From assembly GCA_905182675.1 (NCBI GenBank), contig CAJJCK010000108.1:1-36653 (forward strand): a stretch of 36,653 nucleotides of DNA, read 5' to 3'. The translations under genes and the position numbers were made by a program. Source of the stretch: an uncultured Cryomorphaceae bacterium. GTDB taxonomy: Bacteria > Bacteroidota > Bacteroidia > Flavobacteriales > Schleiferiaceae. Of this stretch, positions 23,180 through 30,379 are shown piece after piece. Below the pieces are notes generated by a model. That model saw only the letters and a list, made by a program, of their open reading frames with translations. It had not been told where the DNA came from and made no database searches. Every line of letters starts with the position of its first letter. Within the stretch, counting starts at the first letter, position 1.

Positions 23180-26100
23180 TTAGTTATTCTGAAAGGAATT
23201 TGCCGCAGCAAGATATCTTTGGTAGAACGACTGCGTGTTTTCGTTGTCATGTGTTTGAATGTTGCGGAACAACATCTGATAGAACTGTAGATCTGTTTGC
23301 CACTCGTTCTTAGCTCGCTTTTTGTCTGACCTACTCAATCCCTCGAAATACAACAGTTCGTCGTCTAAAAGGTCGGCAAAATCATTTGTGAGTTCTCGAG
23401 CTTGATCCAAAGCACCGGCTCTGTAATACGCATCGATGATCCCAAATAAGAAGTAGTTGTATCCGAATTTTTCCGAAGGCATGATGTCCATGGCAAAATC
23501 TAAGACCTCTACAGCTTTTTCATTGTTTCCCTCTGCAATGAATTGATTGGCTAATCGGCCAAAAATCGTGCGGAGGTTGTAGCTCAAACGCCTGTTAGTT
23601 TCGTCTAAGTAGACGTCAGGAAGCTCCATATTACCGTATGAGAACTTATTGATTAAGTTGTCGTACATGATCTCCGTGTCCACTTTTCCAAAGTCGATTC
23701 CGCTGTTTGCCCCTGGATTGAATACCGGGACAAACCGGTATGCCATTCCCTCTAAGCGGAAGTATTCGTTGAGCCAAAAGAATGATTTGGCGCTGTTTCC
23801 CACGGTAATCGAAAAGTAGATCGGTCGTTCCCAATTGTTGTTTGCGATGAGGTCAATAACCATAAGATCACGCTTGGTGATTACGTTACTTTTCCAATCC
23901 CAATCAATATAATCAACCACTTTCGCAGAATCAGCGAGATCAACTACGCCGTTTGCCAGCACAGCGTCTTTATCGATGCTGATGCGTAGTTTCTTTTGTG
24001 GGTAAAGCGGTAACTCTTTGTTCCCGCCTGTTTTGAATTTTACTTGGGCATCATCGCGTTTTGTGAACTCAACGAAGTCTTTCACATCCCAGCGTCCTTT
24101 TACGCCCATGTCTCTATAGTACAATACGTCACGTGTTCCTTGGACGTACTGATTCCATTCAAAACTGAACGGTACCGCTTCTCCATCATAAGCCTTGCGG
24201 CGCTGCTGGTCAATGTACCAATCGGTATTTAGTAAACTCAAGTTGACCACCCGAACATCCGTCCTGTAACCTTCAACTTCTTGAACATACCATAATGGGA
24301 ACGTGTCGTTGTCTCCGTTTGTAAAGAGGATCGCGTTTGGATCACAACTATCTAAATAAGCTTTCGCGATGTCACGAGCAGTATAGCGATTGCTTCTGTC
24401 ATGATCGTCCCAGTTCTCAGCAGCCATACGCACGGGAACGGCTAACATCGTGATTCCAATAACCAGATAGGAGGCAACCATAGGACTCATCTTTTTTCGT
24501 AATAAATCCCAAAGCCCAAGTGCGCCAATACCAATCCAAATGGCAAAGGCATAGAAGGACCCTACAAAGGCATAATCACGCTCTCGTGGCTCAAAAGGCT
24601 TATGATTGGTGTAGACCACAATCGCAATCCCGGTTAACAGGAAGAAGAGCGTAACGGCCCATGCATCTTTGTTGTTTTTCTTGAATTGGTACCAAATACC
24701 AAAAACACCTAATACGAATGGCAACATAAAATAACTGTTGCGAGAAGGGTTGTCCTTCCAGGCCTGAGGCAGGTTGTCTTGATTTCCAAGTCTGATGGAA
24801 TCAATAAAACCAATCCCGGTTATCCAGTTCCCCTTCGTTAATTCATAGCGGTGCTGCTGATCGTTTTGCTTCCCAGAGAAGTTCCACATGAAGTAACGCC
24901 ACCACATTTTACCTACCTGGTATTCAAAGAAGAAGCGCACGTTTTGTGCAAAAGTGATCGGCTTATCAGGGTCTGTAATACCCATGATGTTAATATAGTT
25001 TTGCTTGTATTGGGGATCGTCGTTCCAAATTCTAGGGAAGAACCCTTGATATTTAGGATCATAATTAGGCTTGCTGGCCTTTTTTTCATCCGTTAACAGG
25101 TATTTTGCTGATATGCTCAACGCAGCGTTTTTGTCAGCAATGTAATCCTCTGCCTCACCTCTAAGCTTGAATGCGGTAACCTGCTTTGGCCCCTTCATCA
25201 CGGCGAATCCTTTTTGATATACCGGAGTTCCGTCGTCAAAAGGCTGCGTTCTGTCGTACGGAGCATTAAAGCTCTTTCCGTAAAGAATAGGCCAGTCACC
25301 GTATTGCTCGCGGTTGTAGTAAGCAAGTAAAGACATGGCGTCTTCTGGGTTGTTTTCGTCAATCGGCGTGTTCGCGTTAGAGCGAATGGCAAGAATGATA
25401 AACGTTGAATAACCCATAACGAGTAGCATGATGGCAAGAACAGCTTGCTGGGCCAGCGGACGCTCTTTGCGCCTGGTCCATACCAGGCCGGCAACAACGG
25501 AAGCGGTAAGAATAACCGTTGCAGCAATAGTTCCAGAGTGGAAAGGCATGCCAAAACTATTAACAAAGGTGATTTCTAGCGTGCTAAACAAACGCAATAC
25601 CATTGGAATGATTAAGGCAAAAACTATAGCTAATACCCCAATTCCAGTGGCGTTAGCGACGATAAATCCGTTGCGAGTGGGGTTGGGGTTTTTCTTAAAG
25701 TAATAGATCATAGAGATCGCTGGGATGGTCAAGAAAACAAGGATATGAACCCCAATAGAGAGACCAACTAAATAAGCAATAAGCAGCAACCAGCGATTTG
25801 CATGGGGATCTTCATCAACAGCTTGTTCCCATTTTAAGATGGCCCAAAAAGCCGCTGCGGTGAAGAAGGAGCTCATGGCATAGACCTCTCCCTCTACAGC
25901 GGAGAACCAAAAACTGTCAGAGAAGGTATAAGCTAATGCACCGACGGCACCCGCGCCCAAAACGGCGACAATTGATGGATTGTCAAGTTTTTCTTTACCG
26001 CCAAGGAGTTTTAAGGAAAGTGCGGTAATGGTCCAAAACAAGAATAGAATACTAAACGAACTCGAGAGCGCACTCAATGCATTCACCATGAGCGCCTGAT

Positions 26101-26314
26101 TTTCAGGGCTGCTGGCTAATTGACTAAACAGGTTTCCCATCAACTGAAAGAAAGGAGCACCTGGCGGGTGACCCACCTGAAGCTTTACAGAAGTTGCGAT
26201 GTATTCCCCACAATCCCAAAAACTGGTTGTAGGCTCTATAGTCATGAAATAAGTGAAGGTGGCTATCCCAAAAATGGCCCAGCCTACTATGGTATTAAGC
26301 TTCTTGTAATTCAC
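23180..26314 (-). CDS. DUF2723 membrane protein, probable GT-C glycosyltransferase
   Basis: This large membrane protein of about 1044 residues has a hydrophobic N-terminal half with a dozen or more helices and a soluble C-terminal half. The DUF2723 signature WDCGEYIATSVKLQVGHPPGAP lies in the first loop, where GT-C enzymes place their catalytic acidic residue. The block TNGDNDTFPLWYVQEVEGYRTDV in the middle is also typical of Bacteroidota members. The eukaryotic relative TMEM260 is an O-mannosyltransferase, so protein glycosylation is a reasonable inference. The open frame reaches 26533, but that part is antisense to tRNA-Gln. GTG at 26314 gives MNYKKLNTIVGW, the usual start; TTG at 26335 is an alternative. 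The C-terminal 150 residues look helical and TPR-like. Confidence 0.88.
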   Translation of the reverse strand: MNYKKLNTIVGWAIFGIATFTYFMTIEPTTSFWDCGEYIATSVKLQVGHPPGAPFFQLMGNLFSQLASSPENQALMVNALSALSSSFSILFLFWTITALSLKLLGGKEKLDNPSIVAVLGAGAVGALAYTFSDSFWFSAVEGEVYAMSSFFTAAAFWAILKWEQAVDEDPHANRWLLLIAYLVGLSIGVHILVFLTIPAISMIYYFKKNPNPTRNGFIVANATGIGVLAIVFALIIPMVLRLFSTLEITFVNSFGMPFHSGTIAATVILTASVVAGLVWTRRKERPLAQQAVLAIMLLVMGYSTFIILAIRSNANTPIDENNPEDAMSLLAYYNREQYGDWPILYGKSFNAPYDRTQPFDDGTPVYQKGFAVMKGPKQVTAFKLRGEAEDYIADKNAALSISAKYLLTDEKKASKPNYDPKYQGFFPRIWNDDPQYKQNYINIMGITDPDKPITFAQNVRFFFEYQVGKMWWRYFMWNFSGKQNDQQHRYELTKGNWITGIGFIDSIRLGNQDNLPQAWKDNPSRNSYFMLPFVLGVFGIWYQFKKNNKDAWAVTLFFLLTGIAIVVYTNHKPFEPRERDYAFVGSFYAFAIWIGIGALGLWDLLRKKMSPMVASYLVIGITMLAVPVRMAAENWDDHDRSNRYTARDIAKAYLDSCDPNAILFTNGDNDTFPLWYVQEVEGYRTDVRVVNLSLLNTDWYIDQQRRKAYDGEAVPFSFEWNQYVQGTRDVLYYRDMGVKGRWDVKDFVEFTKRDDAQVKFKTGGNKELPLYPQKKLRISIDKDAVLANGVVDLADSAKVVDYIDWDWKSNVITKRDLMVIDLIANNNWERPIYFSITVGNSAKSFFWLNEYFRLEGMAYRFVPVFNPGANSGIDFGKVDTEIMYDNLINKFSYGNMELPDVYLDETNRRLSYNLRTIFGRLANQFIAEGNNEKAVEVLDFAMDIMPSEKFGYNYFLFGIIDAYYRAGALDQARELTNDFADLLDDELLYFEGLSRSDKKRAKNEWQTDLQFYQMLFRNIQTHDNENTQSFYQRYLAAANSFQNN

Positions 26315-26457
26315 GGAGCGGTATTTTTTAACCAATTCTAAGATTGGTGATCTAGTAATTGCCCCGAAAATAAGAAAATCCAAGCCCTCAGCTGAACAAA
26401 AGATTGTTAAACACTGAAAATTTTGCGTAACTCTTTTATGTAGTTTATCAATTGGCG

Positions 26458-26465
26458 TATATTTG
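26458..26465 (+). promoter_or_regulatory. Probable -7 promoter element of tRNA-Gln
   Basis: TATATTTG matches TAnnTTTG exactly and ends 19 bases before the tRNA 5' end. Confidence 0.5.
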
Positions 26466-26484
26466 CCGTCCCTAAAGGGAGAAT

Positions 26485-26555
26485 TGTCCGATGGTGTAAT
26501 GGCAACACTTCTGTTTTTGGTACAGACATTCAAGGTTCGAGTCCTTGTCGGATAA
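26485..26555 (+). tRNA. tRNA-Gln (TTG)
   Basis: A full cloverleaf of 71 bases: acceptor TGTCCGA/TCGGATA with a U1-A72 pair and a G-T wobble at 2-71, D arm, anticodon arm TCTGT-TTTTGGT-ACAGA with anticodon TTG, and T arm CAAGG-TTCGAGT-CCTTG. The weak U1-A72 pair is typical of tRNA-Gln. CCA is not encoded. Confidence 0.95.
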
Positions 26556-26561
26556 CTCAGG

Positions 26562-26593
26562 AAAAGCCCCTCACGAAAGTGTGGGGCTTTTTT
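26562..26593 (+). terminator. Terminator after tRNA-Gln
   Basis: GCCCCTCAC and GTGTGGGGC pair across a GAAA loop, with one T-T mismatch, and are followed by six T residues. Confidence 0.85.
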
Positions 26594-26660
26594 GTTTAAA
26601 AAGAGCAGATACCTGTTAAAAACCTCGAAGAAAAAGGGCTCTCCGTTGTTTTTGTAAGAG

Positions 26661-27623
26661 TTACCTCACTAAGCGGCGTCTATTAAACTCTGAAGGAAGC
26701 TGCTTCTTGAACGCATAGCCTAGCGTTACTGATCCTATATAGACTTCTTCTTGGAAAGATCCCGCCTGAAAGAAAGTGCGCCCATCTAGACGCCCAGTTA
26801 CCTTCCATGCCCTCATCCCAAGTTGAGCCTGCAGCCCATAACGGAATAAATGCGTGTTAAAGTTACTAGAGACCCTTGTCATCAACCGCTCACCCTCCCA
26901 GTCTGAGCCGAGTACGGTGCTTTCACTCCCAAGCCGTATGCCTGCGTAGGCACCAAACCCTAGAGATAAACTCTTATCAACAGCCCCACTTTGGCTAAAA
27001 TCCAGTTGTGCCATTACCGGAACCTCCATATATACTTGGTTAAGACTATTCCTGCGTAAAGAGTAAACCCCGGTCACAGGAATTATTTGAGTGGTGGATC
27101 CTCCGCTTAAGTCGCTTGACTTTATAATTTCATTGTCTTCTTTAAAACTATACTGGTTGGTTTCTATGCCTAATCCTGATTGGATGACAAGGAGGCTTGA
27201 GGGGCCGCCAATTTTTTTCTTGACTCCCCAAGTAAATCTACTGGTCAAGCTTTCCCATCCGTTAAGTAAACTCTCGCTATTAGTTTCATAGCCAGAAGCG
27301 TCTCGAAAACTGTTTGCTCCGACATGAAACTCAAAGTAGTCAAAGGACGTACGGCTAGGCTTTTTAGAAGATACCCTTTTCTTAGAAGCGTCATTGCCTA
27401 TGCCGAATTTAAGAACCATGGACTTCACGCTAGTTGCGCCTAAGCTATCGCTCAATGTTGCGGCCTCCTTCATAAACTCCTCTTGCCAAACCTCACCGCT
27501 AACGCTTGTTGTATCTTGGTTTTGGGAGCTGTTAAAGTCCAAGGAAACAGGCATTGCGCTAAGGCTCAGTCCAAGAGCTAGATAACCAAGTCCAAGTAAA
27601 GTTACGGTTGTTAATTTTTTCAT
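26661..27623 (-). CDS. Outer-membrane beta-barrel protein, PorT-like
   Basis: This 320-residue protein has a Sec signal peptide (MKKLTTVTLLGLGYLALGLSLSA), a polar linker rich in Ser and Thr, and then alternating beta strands with aromatic ends (FEFHVGANSF, FTWGVKKKIGG, YMEVPVMAQLDF, LSLGFGAYAGIRLG, VTLGYAFKKQ). VYMEVPVMAQL and GFGAYAGIRLG are typical of the outer-membrane beta-barrel family common in Bacteroidota. The barrel probably has about eight strands. Substrate or role is unknown. It is monocistronic and convergent with tRNA-Gln. Confidence 0.75.
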   Translation of the reverse strand: MKKLTTVTLLGLGYLALGLSLSAMPVSLDFNSSQNQDTTSVSGEVWQEEFMKEAATLSDSLGATSVKSMVLKFGIGNDASKKRVSSKKPSRTSFDYFEFHVGANSFRDASGYETNSESLLNGWESLTSRFTWGVKKKIGGPSSLLVIQSGLGIETNQYSFKEDNEIIKSSDLSGGSTTQIIPVTGVYSLRRNSLNQVYMEVPVMAQLDFSQSGAVDKSLSLGFGAYAGIRLGSESTVLGSDWEGERLMTRVSSNFNTHLFRYGLQAQLGMRAWKVTGRLDGRTFFQAGSFQEEVYIGSVTLGYAFKKQLPSEFNRRRLVR

Positions 27624-27727
27624 TGGTTTGTAATTTCAAAGATTAAGGGTATCAGTGAGCGGGGCTTTTAAATATAAGTCAACAGCACTTTTAATGCCAA
27701 GCCTGTTAAAGCAACGAGCTAATCAAG

Positions 27728-27748
27728 GGCTATTGGTAGCAAATAGCC
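27728..27748. repeat. Inverted repeat upstream of rnr
   Basis: GGCTATT and AATAGCC form a perfect 7-bp inverted repeat around a seven-base spacer, about 50 bases before the rnr start. There is no T run, so it does not look like a terminator. It may be an operator or a leader hairpin. The rest of the 173-base intergenic region (27624-27796) shows nothing more. Confidence 0.35.
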
Positions 27749-27796
27749 AACGCACTGGCAGCTCCGAACCATAAAGGATGGTATATTTACCTTAAT

Positions 27797-29977
27797 ATGG
27801 CAAGAAAGCACAATAGAAGGGCAAACAAACGTTCACAGAGTGTAGATATCAAAGAGTATGCCCAAAAGGTGGAAATAGTATTTCGCACCCATCCTACCCG
27901 AAAATTTAATTATAAGCAAATCGCGTCACAAATGGGGTATAAGCCCGAGATGGTGAAGGCGAAAGTGGAAATGGCCCTGTCTGACTTGGTTCAATCTGGA
28001 AAGATTATGATGGTTGACAGAGGTAAATACAAGCTTAAATACACCGCTACTTATGCAGAAGGGATTGTTGACATGGCCAGCAACGGCAATGGCTACATTG
28101 TGAGCCCAGATGTGGAAAGCGACATCATGGTTAGGGCTCCTAACTTAATGCACGCCTTAAATGGCGATAGAGTCAAAATAGGTCTCTTCGCTACAAAAAG
28201 CAGTAAAAAACTAGAAGGCGAGGTCATTGAAATACTAGAGCGTAAGCAAACAGATTTTGTAGGAACGATAGAGATTGGCAAGGGTCATGGATTTTTAGTC
28301 GCCTCCAGTAGAAAGATGCTGGTGGACATATATATACCCAAAGCGAAGCTGGGCGGTGCAGAAAACGGCCAAAAAGTGATCGCCAGAATAACAGACTGGC
28401 CAGAAAAAGCCTCGTCTCCTTTTGGTGAAATCATCAAAGTTCTAGGCAATGCTGGAGATCACAACACAGAGATTCACGCTGTTCTTGCTGAGTTTGGATT
28501 GCCTAATGAGTTTCCTGTTGAGGTTGAGTCTGCGGCGGATGAACTAGACACAAGCATTAAAGAAGAAGAAATAGCAAAACGCAGGGACTTTCGAAAAGTG
28601 CCCACATTTACGATTGATCCCGCAGACGCCAAAGATTTTGATGATGCCTTGAGCTTACAAAAACTGGAAAACGGTCACTGGGAAGTAGGAGTGCACATTG
28701 CTGATGTAAGTCATTATGTTACACCGGGGTCTATCCTAGATGATGAAGCAGTAGTGCGTGCTACGAGTGTCTACTTAGTAGACAGGGTAGTTCCGATGCT
28801 TCCAGAAGTGTTGTCAAACGGAGCCTGTTCTTTGCGCCCTAACGAGGATAAATACACCTTCTCTGCCGTTTTTGAAATGGATGAAAAAGGAAGGATTTAT
28901 AACGAGTGGTTCGGTAGAACGGCTATCCATTCAGATCGCCGGTTCGCTTACGAGGAGGCGCAGCAAATCATAGAAGACAATCACCCCGACGGAGATCAAG
29001 CAACCTTTTACGAAGAGATCAGAACTCTAGACAAAGTGGCTAAGGTTATGCGCGGTGAGCGCATGAACAAAGGCGCCTTGAGTTTTGAAAAAAAGGAAGT
29101 TAAATTCCGATTGGACGAGAACAGTAAGCCGGAAGGCGTCTACTTCAAGATAGGCATGGCAGCAAACCACCTGATCGAAGAGTTTATGCTGCTAGCTAAT
29201 AAAAGCGTGGCAGCATTTATTGGTCGCGCTAAGAACGGTGAGCCTACAGGTAATACGTTTGTATACCGTATACATGATGATCCAGATCCAACAAAACTTC
29301 AAGACCTGAGTACTTTTGTGCGCCAGTTTGGGCATGACATAAGACTCGGCAACAAAAACACAATCACCCAAAGCTTAAATAAAATGCTTTCAGAGGTCAG
29401 AAACACCCCGGAGGCAAACATGATAGAGACGTTGACTATTCGCACCATGAGTAAGGCGAAGTATACTACTCAAAACATAGGGCACTACGGCCTGGCGTTT
29501 GACTACTACACCCACTTTACGTCTCCAATACGGCGATATCCGGATGTTATGGTACACCGGTTGCTCGAGCATTATTTAGAAGGCGGTAAATCACCTCACT
29601 TTGGCAGCTACGAAGAAGTGTGTGAACGAAGTTCTGAGCGTGAAAAAGCAGCGTCAAATGCTGAACGGGCATCTATTAAATACATGCAGGCGGTGTTCTT
29701 AGAAAAGCATGTGGGCCAGACTTTTGCCGGCGTGATCTCAGGCGTGACGGAATGGGGCGTTTTTGTGGAATTGGCAGATAATTATTGTGAAGGAATGATC
29801 AGAATTCGTGACTTCCGTGATGACTACTACACCTATGATAGCAAGAACTATTGTCTTTCTGGTGAGCGTAAAGGGCGTAAAATACAACTGGGTGATGCCA
29901 TGACCATTTTAGTTAAAAATGTAGACCTCGAGCGTAAACAGATTGATTTTGAACCATATTCTGGAACAGAATCGTAA
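27797..29977 (+). CDS. rnr: Ribonuclease R
   Basis: The 3'-to-5' exoribonuclease degrades structured RNA. It is 726 residues. A basic N-terminus and a winged-helix region (about 18-80) precede cold-shock domains, the RNB catalytic domain and a C-terminal S1 domain (about 640-726). The catalytic acidic cluster is DPADAKDFDD at residues 274-283, with Asp274, Asp280, Asp282 and Asp283 at almost the same numbering as E. coli RNase R. FTSPIRRYPDVMVHRLL is the other RNB signature. The ATG start gives a basic MARKHNRRANKR tail. A TATATTTA element lies only 7 bases before the ATG, too near for a normal leader. Confidence 0.94.
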   Translation: MARKHNRRANKRSQSVDIKEYAQKVEIVFRTHPTRKFNYKQIASQMGYKPEMVKAKVEMALSDLVQSGKIMMVDRGKYKLKYTATYAEGIVDMASNGNGYIVSPDVESDIMVRAPNLMHALNGDRVKIGLFATKSSKKLEGEVIEILERKQTDFVGTIEIGKGHGFLVASSRKMLVDIYIPKAKLGGAENGQKVIARITDWPEKASSPFGEIIKVLGNAGDHNTEIHAVLAEFGLPNEFPVEVESAADELDTSIKEEEIAKRRDFRKVPTFTIDPADAKDFDDALSLQKLENGHWEVGVHIADVSHYVTPGSILDDEAVVRATSVYLVDRVVPMLPEVLSNGACSLRPNEDKYTFSAVFEMDEKGRIYNEWFGRTAIHSDRRFAYEEAQQIIEDNHPDGDQATFYEEIRTLDKVAKVMRGERMNKGALSFEKKEVKFRLDENSKPEGVYFKIGMAANHLIEEFMLLANKSVAAFIGRAKNGEPTGNTFVYRIHDDPDPTKLQDLSTFVRQFGHDIRLGNKNTITQSLNKMLSEVRNTPEANMIETLTIRTMSKAKYTTQNIGHYGLAFDYYTHFTSPIRRYPDVMVHRLLEHYLEGGKSPHFGSYEEVCERSSEREKAASNAERASIKYMQAVFLEKHVGQTFAGVISGVTEWGVFVELADNYCEGMIRIRDFRDDYYTYDSKNYCLSGERKGRKIQLGDAMTILVKNVDLERKQIDFEPYSGTES

Positions 29978-30003
29978 CTTAATCCCCACAAAACCATTTT
30001 ATT

Positions 30004-30378
30004 ATGCCTACAGCTGAAAGGTCAAAAACTATAGAAATTGCTGCCATCGCTATTGGAGCGTTTGCTATTGCCGCTTCTGCATATTTTATTTTTATGACAG
30101 AGGGCAACGCGTTTAAAATGACAAACTGGGTCATCTCACTCGCGTTCGTGGTCTTTGTAGCATACAACTTTGTCAATGTTAGAAACTTAAAAGGCGAGCT
30201 CAATGAGTTGTCAGATAAAAATGACGCCTTAACGGAGAACCTTCAGGTGACGAAACAAAACTTAGCTCAGGCACAGTCGGATGTTGAGGTAATTAAAGCG
30301 GATTTAGTTTCTACACAAAACGACCTTCGTCATCGAGAAAAAGAACTGGAAGTATTGCGCACCCAAAAAGAGCAATAA
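30004..30378 (+). CDS. Small membrane protein with C-terminal coiled coil
   Basis: This 124-residue protein has two hydrophobic helices (about 10-30 and 38-58) followed by a heptad-like charged helix from residue 60 to the end, rich in Leu, Glu, Lys and Gln. This suggests an inner-membrane protein with a cytoplasmic coiled coil. It starts 26 bases after rnr and probably shares its transcript. Its stop lies one base from that of the convergent mutS2. Family not recognised. Confidence 0.7.
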   Translation: MPTAERSKTIEIAAIAIGAFAIAASAYFIFMTEGNAFKMTNWVISLAFVVFVAYNFVNVRNLKGELNELSDKNDALTENLQVTKQNLAQAQSDVEVIKADLVSTQNDLRHREKELEVLRTQKEQ

Positions 30379-30379
30379 C

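Noticed and set aside
26315-26533. N-terminal extension of the DUF2723 frame
   Set aside because: It would run antisense through tRNA-Gln and lacks family similarity; the GTG at 26314 gives the normal start.
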